A stretch of 44,852 nucleotides of DNA, taken from Mycobacterium sp. 1164966.3. Lineage in GTDB: Bacteria > Actinomycetota > Actinomycetes > Mycobacteriales > Mycobacteriaceae. This document shows positions 31,103 through 38,820 of this stretch, piece by piece. How positions within the stretch are numbered: the stretch's first letter is position 1; every line of letters begins with the position of its first letter. The stretch is from positions 1 through 44,852 of the forward strand of contig NZ_LZSG01000006.1 of NCBI RefSeq assembly GCF_001665395.1. The letters run 5' to 3'. The position numbers were made by a program, and so were the translations under genes. The notes under the pieces were generated by a model that had not been told where the DNA came from, made no database searches, and saw only the letters and a list, made by a program, of their open reading frames with translations.

Positions 31103-31142
31103 GCAAAATCGAAAAAAGTCCGGCGAGTTGGTGTGATTTTGC
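31103..31142 (+). promoter_or_regulatory. Inverted repeat between dapC and the permease gene
   Basis: GCAAAATC (31103-31110) and GATTTTGC (31135-31142) are exact inverted repeats with 24 bases between, in an A-rich stretch that stands out from the GC-rich surroundings. It spans the possible permease starts. It may be an operator or an RNA stem. It does not look like a c-di-AMP (ydaO) riboswitch, which is far longer. Confidence 0.4.
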
Positions 31143-33604
31143 CTCCGCTCGCGGTGGAATTGGTCGTGGCTTCTACTACTGGTACTGCGGGTGCTCCTGG
31201 TGCGGCTGATTCAGCCGGGTCTACTGGTTCGGCGGGTTCGACGCCACGGCCGCGAATCCCGCTGACGATCGGCGACATCGCGAAGCGCGTCTTTCTGGGA
31301 AAGCCGCTCATCACCGATGACCTGCACGCCGAGAAGTTGTCGAATCCGGTTGCGCTCGGCGCACTTTCGCCGGACGCAATTTCGTCGACCGCGTATGGTC
31401 CGGAGCAGATCCTGATCGAGCTGCTACCCCATGCCGGCCTGGCGGCGTTCGTTCTGCTGCTCCCCGTCACCGGCGTCATCCTGCTGATTCTGGTGCTGGT
31501 CACCGCGTCCTACCGGCAGGTCGTCATGGCCTACACCCGAGCGGGTGGGTCCTACATCGTCGCTCGGGAGAATTTCGGACCCCGGGTGGCCCAGGTCGCC
31601 GCCGCGGCACTGCTGATCGACTACGTGGTCACCGTGGCCGTGCAGTCGGCGGCCGGCACGGTGGCGGTGGTCTCGGCGATCCCGCCATTGGGTCCCTACA
31701 GCCTGGAGATCACCGTCGGCGTGGTCATTGCCATCTGTTACGCCAACCTGCGCGGACTGAAGGAAGCGGGGATGCCGTTCGCGGTGGCGACGTACTCGTT
31801 CATCATCATGATCGGACTGACGATAGTCGTCGGCGTCATCCGCCAAATATTCTGGGGATTACCGGTTTCCGATACCCATCAACACGGAATGGTTGACGTC
31901 CATTCGGGCAACGGATTGGTCATGGGCGCAACGATTCTGGTGCTGCTGCGTTCTTTCGCCAATGGCGGTTCGTCGCTGACGGGCGTGGAGGCGATTTCCA
32001 ATACCGTCGACGTCTTCCGAAAGCCTCAGGGCCGCAACGCGCGTCGCGTGCTCACGGCAATGGCTTGTGTTCTCGGCTTTTTGCTCGCCGGCGTCGCCTA
32101 CCTTGCCTACGCCACTCACGCCACGCCGTACAAGAGTGAATATCCTTCGGTCCTTTCGCAAGTCGGCCAGGCCGTCTTCGGCACGGGAGTCGTCGGCGGC
32201 ATCTTCTTCTTTCTCGTCCAAGCCTCGACTGCCGCCATCCTGTTCACCGGTGCGAACACCAGCTTCAACGGCTTCCCGGCACTGGCCAGCTTCGTCGCCG
32301 AAGACCGATTCCTGCCGCGACAGCTGACGAAACGTGGTCACCGCCTAGTGTTTTCGAACGGCATCATTGCGCTCACCGCGCTGTCGGTGGCATTGCTGGT
32401 GATCACCGGTGGGTCGGTCAACGCGCTGGTGCCGTTCTACGCCATCGGGGTGTTCACCGGATTCTCGATGGCCGGCTACGGCATGACCAAACACCATCTG
32501 ACGCACCGGGAAACCGGGTGGAGGCGCCGACTGGCGATCAATTTCTCCGCGGCGATCCTGTCGACGGTGGTGGTCGGTATCTTCGCGGTGGCCAAGTTCA
32601 CCGAGGGTGCCTGGCTGGTAGTCGTGGTCTTTCCGATTCTGGTGTTCGTGCTGATCCGGCTCAACAAGGAATATCGGGCCGAGGCCGCCATCCTCGAGAT
32701 GTTCCGCACCGACCGACCCGAGGTGGTGAAGTACGCCAGGCACCGGGTGTTCATCTTCGTCAACTCGCTTGACCTCGCGGTGCTCGAAGCCCTGCGGTAC
32801 GGCAAGGGACTGCGGGCAGACGAGCTGATCGCGGTGCACTTCATGGTCGACGCGGCCCACGCCGCGCACTTGCGAAAGCGTTGGGAGGACTTCGATCTCG
32901 ACACCAGGCTGCGGGTGGTGGACTGCCCCGACCGGCGGGTCACCCGGTCCGCACAGCTACTGGTCGCCAAGGCGAGCAAAGAGCACCCGAACACCAACGT
33001 GACGGTGTTGCTGCCACGCCGGACGTATGCGCCGCTGCTGGGCCGATTGCTGCATGACCGAACCGCAGACAAGATCGCCCGCGCGGTCAGCCTCCTTCCG
33101 GACGCGGCCGCGACGATCGTTCCTTACGACGTGCAATCGCGGGTCCAGGAGGCATACCCCGAGCGCTTCGAGCAACGGATCGCGCGCGAACTCGACAAGC
33201 TGGAAGCCTGGGTCTCTCAGGGCGAAGAGCAAAACGTCGACGCCTACGAGCATCCCGAGCATTCCGACCGTCCATCGTCAGTGATCACGGTGGCGGGCCT
33301 GATTCCCGGACAGCGCGCCACCTTCGAGGGACGGGTCAGCGAAGTCGAGGACATCGCCAAAGGGCGGCGGACGTTCCGCTCGATAGTGGTCGGCGATGAC
33401 ACGGGCGAGATCAGCATTTCGTTCCGCCCCGGCCACGGAGGTGCTGACATCCAGCCCGGTCAGTTGTTGCGCATCATCGGGAAACCGCGCCAGAGCGGCA
33501 ACCGTCCGATAACGATGGTCGACCCCGCCTACCACATCATCGAAGATCCCGCGAAAACAGACACCGCCGACGCCGGTGAAAGTCCGGACTCGGAAGACAG
33601 TTAG
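31133..33604 (+). CDS. KimA-like APC permease with C-terminal OB-fold
   Basis: This encodes up to 823 residues; the start is uncertain (GTG 31133, 31154 or 31166, none with a strong ribosome site). After a low-complexity Ala/Gly/Ser/Thr N-terminus comes KPLITDDLHAEKLSN, then LSPDAISSTAYGPEQIL, the hallmark of KimA-type potassium importers in the APC superfamily. About twelve membrane helices end near residue 520. A soluble USP-like cytoplasmic domain (RHRVFIFVNSLDLAVLEALRYG and onward) follows, as in KimA. The last ~100 residues (about 715-805: ITVAGLIPGQRATFEGRVSEVE, GDDTGEISISF, GQLLRIIGKPRQ) form an OB-fold of the RecG-wedge/tRNA-anticodon type, which B. subtilis KimA, as I recall it, lacks. 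Transport of K+ is inferred from the family; the ion is not proven by sequence. It is downstream of dapC by 41 bases and upstream of a lipase-like gene. Confidence 0.8.
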   Translation: MILPPLAVELVVASTTGTAGAPGAADSAGSTGSAGSTPRPRIPLTIGDIAKRVFLGKPLITDDLHAEKLSNPVALGALSPDAISSTAYGPEQILIELLPHAGLAAFVLLLPVTGVILLILVLVTASYRQVVMAYTRAGGSYIVARENFGPRVAQVAAAALLIDYVVTVAVQSAAGTVAVVSAIPPLGPYSLEITVGVVIAICYANLRGLKEAGMPFAVATYSFIIMIGLTIVVGVIRQIFWGLPVSDTHQHGMVDVHSGNGLVMGATILVLLRSFANGGSSLTGVEAISNTVDVFRKPQGRNARRVLTAMACVLGFLLAGVAYLAYATHATPYKSEYPSVLSQVGQAVFGTGVVGGIFFFLVQASTAAILFTGANTSFNGFPALASFVAEDRFLPRQLTKRGHRLVFSNGIIALTALSVALLVITGGSVNALVPFYAIGVFTGFSMAGYGMTKHHLTHRETGWRRRLAINFSAAILSTVVVGIFAVAKFTEGAWLVVVVFPILVFVLIRLNKEYRAEAAILEMFRTDRPEVVKYARHRVFIFVNSLDLAVLEALRYGKGLRADELIAVHFMVDAAHAAHLRKRWEDFDLDTRLRVVDCPDRRVTRSAQLLVAKASKEHPNTNVTVLLPRRTYAPLLGRLLHDRTADKIARAVSLLPDAAATIVPYDVQSRVQEAYPERFEQRIARELDKLEAWVSQGEEQNVDAYEHPEHSDRPSSVITVAGLIPGQRATFEGRVSEVEDIAKGRRTFRSIVVGDDTGEISISFRPGHGGADIQPGQLLRIIGKPRQSGNRPITMVDPAYHIIEDPAKTDTADAGESPDSEDS

Positions 33605-33651
33605 ATTCGGCTACCAGTAAGAATTCGACGCATTCGGAGGGATTCGAAGGA

Positions 33652-34923
33652 ATGTCAGCGGTGAGGCGAGTGGCGGCGGTGTTGGTGTCCGTTTTCAGTT
33701 TGGCGTTCACCGCCAACGGCTACCGGCCGCTGACCAAGAACGGGTACGCCTCGCTGTACGCATTCGGGTTCGGCCTATTCGCCTCAGAGCTTCCGGTGCC
33801 GACGCTGGCTGCCCAGTTGGCGGCGCTGGCGTCGGTGTCACGCCGGCTGTCTCCACGGGTGCGCTTGTTCAGCTGGCTGGTGTCGGCAGTGTCTTGGCTG
33901 GGGTTGCTGGGCTTGCGCCGCAGCGGGCAGTCGGCTGACCAGCCGTTGACCGCGGCGCTGGACCAAGGGCTGGGTCTGAACCGTCGTACCGAGTCGGGTG
34001 ATTTGTGGAAGCGTCCGGAGCCCGGGGGAGGCAGCGCCAAGCAGCCCGGACTGGTGCGGATGATGCGGATCTACCGCGACTACGCGCACGACGGCGACAT
34101 CAGCTATGGCGAGTTCGGCTCCCGGAATCACCTCGACATCTGGCGCCGGCCGGACCTCGACCGCGGCGGACGGGCCCCGGTTTTGCTGCAGGTTCCCGGC
34201 GGCGCCTGGATGGTGGGGAACAAGCGCGGACAGGCGCATCCGCTGATGAGCCACCTCGCCGAGCTGGGCTGGGTGTGTGTGGCCATCAACTACCGGCTGA
34301 GCCCGCGCTCCACCTGGCCCGACCACATCGTCGACGTCAAGCGCGCGATCTCGTGGGTCAAGGAGCACATCGCCGAGTACGGCGGAGACCCGGAGTGGAT
34401 CGCGATCACCGGCGGCTCGGCGGGCGGGCATCTGTCGTCGCTGGCCGCCCTCACACCGAACGATCCTCAATTCCAGCCGGGCTTCGAAGCTGCCGACACC
34501 CGCGTGCAAGCGGCGGTGCCGTTCTACGGCGTCTACGACTTCACCCGGTCCGAGAGTTCGCATCCGTTGCTGACCCCGACGGTGGCGAAGAACGTGTTCA
34601 AGCTGAGCCGCACCGAGATCGATGAGCCGTTTCGCAATGCCTCGCCGATCACCCACGTCTCTGCGGACGCGCCGCCCTTCTTTGTGCTGCATGGCCGCAA
34701 CGACTCGCTGGTCCCGGTCGAGCAGGCGCGCAGCTTCACGGCCCGGCTGCGCCAGGTCAGCCGCAACCCCGTCGTCTACGCCGAATTACCTTGCGCGCAA
34801 CACGCTTTCGACATTTTCGGGTCGGCCCGCGCGGCGCACGCCGCGGTGGCGGTCGAGCAGTTCCTTGCCGAGGTGTACGCGTCGGATCGGCAGAGCTCCG
34901 AACGGCGCGCGTTCGGCAGCTAG
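33652..34923 (+). CDS. Membrane-anchored alpha/beta-hydrolase (LipO/LipM-type esterase)
   Basis: This encodes 423 residues. The N-terminal ~100 contain two to three hydrophobic segments that would anchor it. The rest is a hormone-sensitive-lipase-like alpha/beta hydrolase. The catalytic triad is visible: Ser256 in GGSAGG, Asp351 in GRNDSLVP, His384 in CAQHAFDIF. The usual HGG oxyanion motif reads PGGAW here, with Pro in place of His. The architecture resembles mycobacterial LipO/LipM. The substrate is unknown, an acyl ester being the general expectation. The ribosome site (GAAGGA just before ATG) is strong. It is convergent with the sulfation operon, with a large hairpin between. Confidence 0.85.
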   Translation: MSAVRRVAAVLVSVFSLAFTANGYRPLTKNGYASLYAFGFGLFASELPVPTLAAQLAALASVSRRLSPRVRLFSWLVSAVSWLGLLGLRRSGQSADQPLTAALDQGLGLNRRTESGDLWKRPEPGGGSAKQPGLVRMMRIYRDYAHDGDISYGEFGSRNHLDIWRRPDLDRGGRAPVLLQVPGGAWMVGNKRGQAHPLMSHLAELGWVCVAINYRLSPRSTWPDHIVDVKRAISWVKEHIAEYGGDPEWIAITGGSAGGHLSSLAALTPNDPQFQPGFEAADTRVQAAVPFYGVYDFTRSESSHPLLTPTVAKNVFKLSRTEIDEPFRNASPITHVSADAPPFFVLHGRNDSLVPVEQARSFTARLRQVSRNPVVYAELPCAQHAFDIFGSARAAHAAVAVEQFLAEVYASDRQSSERRAFGS

Positions 34924-34940
34924 CGGTCGCCTGATTCGCC

Positions 34941-34996
34941 GAACGTGGGTGATATGGATGAAAGTTGCTGGCACCGCATACATATCCCCCACGTTC
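34941..34996. terminator. 16-bp inverted repeat between convergent genes
   Basis: Bases 34941-34956 pair with 34981-34996 with a single mismatch, around a 24-base loop. The repeat sits in the 100-base gap between the converging hydrolase and cysNC genes, 17 bases past one stop and 27 past the other, so it can serve both strands. It has no U-run, as is common for mycobacterial terminators. The arm begins GAACGTGGG. Confidence 0.65.
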
Positions 34997-35023
34997 GACG
35001 TGCCCATAGCCGCCCGCGACGAG

Positions 35024-36907
35024 CTAGCCGGGCGTGCGCGGGCTGCGCTCGTTGAGCAGCGCAATGACCTGCGCGGCAAGTTCGTCGATGTCGGCATTGG
35101 TGGTGTCGAGCGTGAGGTCCGGGTCCTCCGGTGGCTCGTAGGGTGCGTCGACACCGGTCAGTCCGCTGAGTTGGCCGCTGCGCGCACGCGCATACAGGCC
35201 TTTGGGGTCACGCTTCTCGCACTCGGCCAGCGACGTCGCAACGTATACCTCTATATAGGGCAGCTTGGCGGCGGCGTTCAAAGCGCGGGCGATCTCGCGG
35301 TCCGACTTGAGCGGCGACACCAGCGAGGCCAGCGCCACCACACCGGCGTCGGCGAGCAAACGGGTCAAATGCCCTACGCGCCGGATGTTTTCGGTGCGGT
35401 CGCCCGGTGAGAAGCCCAGATCGTCGGACAGGCCGTGGCGCAGGTTGTCGCCGTCGAGCAGGTAGGCCACCCGCCCGGACTCCACCAGCGCGCGCTCAAC
35501 GGCTACCGCGATCGTCGACTTGCCGGACGCCGGTAAGCCGGTGAACCAGATCGTGGCCCCCGGTTGGCCGGTGGCGCCCCAGCGGTATCCGCGGTCCAGC
35601 GACGACGGATGCCAGCGGATGTCGGTGCGCGGATGAGTGCCCGGTTTGACCTCCCGGGCTTCGACGATGGTGCCCGCGCCGACGGTGTCGTTGGTGGACT
35701 CGTCGATGAGGATGAATGCGCCCATGCCACGGCCTTCGGCGTAGCTGTCCGCCACCACGATCGAGCTGGTCCGCAATGTGACCGTGCCGATGTCGTTGAG
35801 CGCCAACTCAACCGGCCCGTCGAGCTCGTCGAGCGTCTCGGGGTCCAGCCGGGAGTGCAGCGCCTGTACGGTTGCGCGCACAGTCTTGGTGGCCTGTTTG
35901 AGCGCCAGCCGGTCACCGGCGCGGAGCGGGGTATCGACGAACCAGCACACCGTCGCGTCGATTTCGCGGGCCAGTACCGGCGCAACGGCGTCGTCGGCGC
36001 CGCTGACCAGCACGTCGCCGCGTCCCACATCGATGTCGTCGGCCAGTTCGACCGACACCGACAGCGGCGCGACGGCCGTGGTGCGGTCGTCGTCGAGCGT
36101 GTCGAGCGCGGTCACCGTCGAGCGGGTGCCGGCGGGCAGCGACACCACCGGATCGCCGACGCTGAGCGTGCCGGCCGCGAGGCGTCCGGTGTAACGGCGC
36201 CGCATCTCGGCGGTCGGCCGCGACACCCACTGCACCGGCAGCCGCAGGCGCGATGCCTCGGCCTGCGGCGCGGCCAACTCGATGCCCTCCAGGTACTCCA
36301 GCAGAGTGGGGCCGCTGTACCACGGCGTGCGATCGGAGCGGTGGACGACGTTGTCGCCGTGCTTGGCCGCGATCGGGATCACCGTGATGTCCGTGTCGCC
36401 AAGCCGTGCCGTCATCTGGCGCAGTTCGGCTTCTACTTCGGCGAACCGGGCTTGGTCGAAGTCGATCAGGTCGATCTTGTTCACCGTCGCGACGAAGTGC
36501 CTGATGCCCAGCAGGCTTGCGATCCGGGCGTGCCTGCGGGTCTGCCGCAGCACGCCGGCGCGGGCGTCGACCAGCAGAATCGCCACGTGTGCGTTGGATG
36601 CGCCGGTGAACATGTTGCGGGTGTAGCGCTCGTGACCGGGCGTGTCGGCCAGGATGTAGCTGCGCGTTGCGGTGGAGAAGAACCGGTAGGCGACGTCGAT
36701 CGTGATGCCCTGTTCGCGTTCGGCCCGCAGGCCGTCGGACAGGGCGGCGAGATCGGCGACGCCCTCTGCGTCGGTGACGGCCTCGAGGTGATCAAGCGGC
36801 AGGCTGTCGGTGTCGTGCATGAGCCGGCCGATCAGGGTGCTCTTGCCGTCGTCCACCGAGCCTGCGGTGGCGATGCGGAGCAGCTGACGGGTGACGGTCG
36901 TGGTCAT
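35024..36907 (-). CDS. cysNC: Bifunctional sulfate adenylyltransferase GTPase subunit / APS kinase CysNC
   Basis: This encodes 627 residues from the ATG at 36907. The N-terminal CysN GTPase has GSVDDGKS (16-23), DTPGHERY (88-95) and NKID (143-146). It drives CysD-catalysed formation of APS from sulfate and ATP. After two beta-barrel domains, the C-terminal APS kinase has its own P-loop GLPASGKS (457-464) and the DGDNLRHGLSDDLGFS segment (485-500), and it phosphorylates APS to PAPS, the sulfate donor. Its start shares the A of the cysD stop (TGATG), so the subunits are coupled. In M. tuberculosis cysDNC lies at Rv1285/Rv1286, not here, and CysD differs clearly in sequence. This is therefore probably a second, pathway-dedicated copy. 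Confidence 0.94.
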   Translation of the reverse strand: MTTTVTRQLLRIATAGSVDDGKSTLIGRLMHDTDSLPLDHLEAVTDAEGVADLAALSDGLRAEREQGITIDVAYRFFSTATRSYILADTPGHERYTRNMFTGASNAHVAILLVDARAGVLRQTRRHARIASLLGIRHFVATVNKIDLIDFDQARFAEVEAELRQMTARLGDTDITVIPIAAKHGDNVVHRSDRTPWYSGPTLLEYLEGIELAAPQAEASRLRLPVQWVSRPTAEMRRRYTGRLAAGTLSVGDPVVSLPAGTRSTVTALDTLDDDRTTAVAPLSVSVELADDIDVGRGDVLVSGADDAVAPVLAREIDATVCWFVDTPLRAGDRLALKQATKTVRATVQALHSRLDPETLDELDGPVELALNDIGTVTLRTSSIVVADSYAEGRGMGAFILIDESTNDTVGAGTIVEAREVKPGTHPRTDIRWHPSSLDRGYRWGATGQPGATIWFTGLPASGKSTIAVAVERALVESGRVAYLLDGDNLRHGLSDDLGFSPGDRTENIRRVGHLTRLLADAGVVALASLVSPLKSDREIARALNAAAKLPYIEVYVATSLAECEKRDPKGLYARARSGQLSGLTGVDAPYEPPEDPDLTLDTTNADIDELAAQVIALLNERSPRTPG

Positions 36908-37833
36908 CAGAAATATCCTTCGCGCTTGCGGTCTTCCATCGCGGCGGCCGAGGTGCGGTCGTCGGCGCGGGTTTCGCCGCGCTCGGAGACCGTCGCCGCG
37001 GAGATCTCGCCGATGACCCGGACGATGTCGGTGGCGGTGGAGCGCACGGCCCCGGTGATGGTCAGGTCGCCGACGGTGCGGTAGCGCACCCATTCCACCG
37101 CGGAGGATTCACCGGCCTGAGGGCTGGCATATTCCGACACTGCCAGCAGGATGCCGTCGCGTTCGAACACCTCGCGTTCGTGCGCGAAGTAGATCGACGG
37201 CAGCTCCAAATCTTCCAGCTGGATGTAGCGCCACACGTCAAGCTCGGTCCAGTTGCTCAACGGGAACACCCGTACCTGTTCGCCCTTCTTGATGCGGCCG
37301 TTGTAGAGCGTCCACGGCTCGGGGCGTTGCGCACGTGGATCCCATTGGCCGAACTCGTCGCGGAAGCTCAGGATGCGTTCCTTGGCGCGGGCTCGTTCCT
37401 CGTCGCGGCGGGCGCCGCCGAACGCCGCGTCGAAGCCGCCGGTGTCCAGCGCGTCGAGCAGGGTGCGGGTCTGCGCGCGGTTGCGCGACGCCCCGGGACC
37501 CGGGTCGGGTACCCGGCCGTTGTCGATGGATTCCTGAACCGACGCGACGATCAGCTTGTGTCCCTGGCCGGTGACCCGACGGTCGCGGAACTCGATGACC
37601 TCGGGGAAATTGTGGCCGGTGTCCACGTGCATCACCGGGAACGGCAGCGGCAGTGGGCGAAACGCCTTCTCCGCCAGGCGAAGTAGCACAATCGAGTCCT
37701 TACCGGCGGAAAACAGCAGCACCGGATTCTCGAGTTCGGCGACGACCTCGCGGATGATGTGTACCGCTTCGGCTTCCAGCAGCCGAAGTTCGTCGACTCT
37801 TCGTAGTTCGGTGGTCACCACGGTCGCAGTCAT
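36907..37833 (-). CDS. cysD: Sulfate adenylyltransferase subunit 2 CysD
   Basis: This encodes 308 residues from the ATG at 37833. It adenylates sulfate to APS, with CysN as partner. The PP-loop SAGKDS is at residues 42-47, followed by [45 protein letters not shown] and the terminal [10 protein letters not shown], all typical. The N-terminus is short compared with the M. tuberculosis Rv1285 product as I remember it, and the SAGKDS form differs from its SGGKDS. The start overlaps the stf0 stop by four bases (ATGA). The tight stf0-cysD-cysNC packing points to one transcript supplying PAPS to the sulfotransferase. Confidence 0.94.
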   Translation of the reverse strand: MTATVVTTELRRVDELRLLEAEAVHIIREVVAELENPVLLFSAGKDSIVLLRLAEKAFRPLPLPFPVMHVDTGHNFPEVIEFRDRRVTGQGHKLIVASVQESIDNGRVPDPGPGASRNRAQTRTLLDALDTGGFDAAFGGARRDEERARAKERILSFRDEFGQWDPRAQRPEPWTLYNGRIKKGEQVRVFPLSNWTELDVWRYIQLEDLELPSIYFAHEREVFERDGILLAVSEYASPQAGESSAVEWVRYRTVGDLTITGAVRSTATDIVRVIGEISAATVSERGETRADDRTSAAAMEDRKREGYF

Positions 37834-38633
37834 GTTGGTAGTCCCTCTCTTTCGGCGTCCGCCCGATAGCGGTCCACCCAATCGTCCGAACGCTGATCGG
37901 CCTGCCGCTCCAATACCGGCTCAGGCGCCAGCCGCGGGTCCAGTCCCAACGCCTCGAGAACGGTGGCCACCACCTGAGTCAGGTTGCGCCACAACACCGG
38001 ATACGAGACCTCCATGGGTTCGACGCCTTCTGACGAGAACCAGCTCTGCCAGCCCTCCTCTTGGGCGCGCAGCATGGAAACGATGTGGGCAATCGCTCCA
38101 GCGTGATAGGTGGCGCGCGCATCGCGAGCCGGATCGGGCCTGCCGCGCCAGACCCGAGTTTGCACCGCGCGCCAGAACGACACCGCCTGCGACACCACGT
38201 CGGGCCGGTGAATATGGATCAGCAGGGGCTCCTCGCCGACGACGTCGCGGATCGCGGCCAGCAGGCTGTCGCCGGAGCGATTGGGCAATTGGCGCGCGCG
38301 ATTCAACAGTAGGGGGGTTTGGTTCCACATCAGCTTGCCGCCCCAGACGCCGTTCGGTGTTCGCCCGACCGTGCGGATGTAATCACGCCAGATCTCGGCC
38401 GGCGCCAGGTCGGGCGTCCCTACGTCCAACGGGTCCAGCAGCCGCAGGATCGATTCGTCCTCGACCCCGGCGAACCACTCCCGCGGCTGCGGAGCCTGGC
38501 TGGTCGCAGGCAGATATTGGAAGAACTCCTGGGGTTCGCCGGCGACGCCGGTCGCGCGCAGCGATTCGACCAGCAGCGTGCTGCCGCTGCGCTGGGACGC
38601 CAAGACCAGGTATGACGACGGGGTGCCTGCCAC
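37830..38633 (-). CDS. stf0: Trehalose 2-sulfotransferase Stf0
   Basis: This encodes 267 residues, exactly the length I recall for M. tuberculosis Stf0 (Rv0295c). Stf0 moves sulfate from PAPS to the 2-position of trehalose, the first step of sulfolipid-1. The 5'-phosphosulfate-binding loop [10 protein letters not shown] is at 12-21 and the catalytic base Glu36 is in GEPQEFFQY. Further matches include [33 protein letters not shown] and the terminal [17 protein letters not shown]. The start is GTG at 38633. It is first in an operon with cysD and cysNC, an arrangement not seen in M. tuberculosis, where stf0 stands apart. Whether the sulfated trehalose is acylated further here cannot be told from the window; no pks, papA or mmpL gene is present. 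Confidence 0.92.
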   Translation of the reverse strand: MAGTPSSYLVLASQRSGSTLLVESLRATGVAGEPQEFFQYLPATSQAPQPREWFAGVEDESILRLLDPLDVGTPDLAPAEIWRDYIRTVGRTPNGVWGGKLMWNQTPLLLNRARQLPNRSGDSLLAAIRDVVGEEPLLIHIHRPDVVSQAVSFWRAVQTRVWRGRPDPARDARATYHAGAIAHIVSMLRAQEEGWQSWFSSEGVEPMEVSYPVLWRNLTQVVATVLEALGLDPRLAPEPVLERQADQRSDDWVDRYRADAEREGLPT

Positions 38634-38749
38634 CCTGGCAGGATAGCGGGAGGCAAAAGCCGTGCAACGCAGGGAATTCCTTCACGCTGAAGATAACCAT
38701 TGCGGGCCGGGCAAGCGGTTTTGACATCGTCGGCGTGCAAAACGTTCGG

Positions 38750-38772
38750 CATGGGTGCATATGTGACCCATG
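38750..38772. promoter_or_regulatory. Inverted repeat upstream of stf0
   Basis: CATGGGT (38750-38756) and ACCCATG (38766-38772) are exact inverted repeats with a nine-base spacer that itself contains CATATG. The repeat lies in the 187-base gap between the hydrolase-cyclase gene and stf0, 117 bases upstream of the stf0 start, and is a candidate operator or activator site for the sulfation operon. Confidence 0.4.
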
Positions 38773-38820
38773 TGATTCCTGATACCGCCTCACCGCCGCG
38801 ACATTTAACGCGTCGAGCGT

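Noticed and set aside
31103..31142. c-di-AMP riboswitch upstream of the KimA-like gene
   Set aside because: The gap after dapC is only 41 bases, much too short for the ydaO class; only a simple inverted repeat is present.
35564..37084. 506-residue plus-strand frame opposite cysNC
   Set aside because: Antisense shadow; the minus strand has full CysN and APS kinase motifs.
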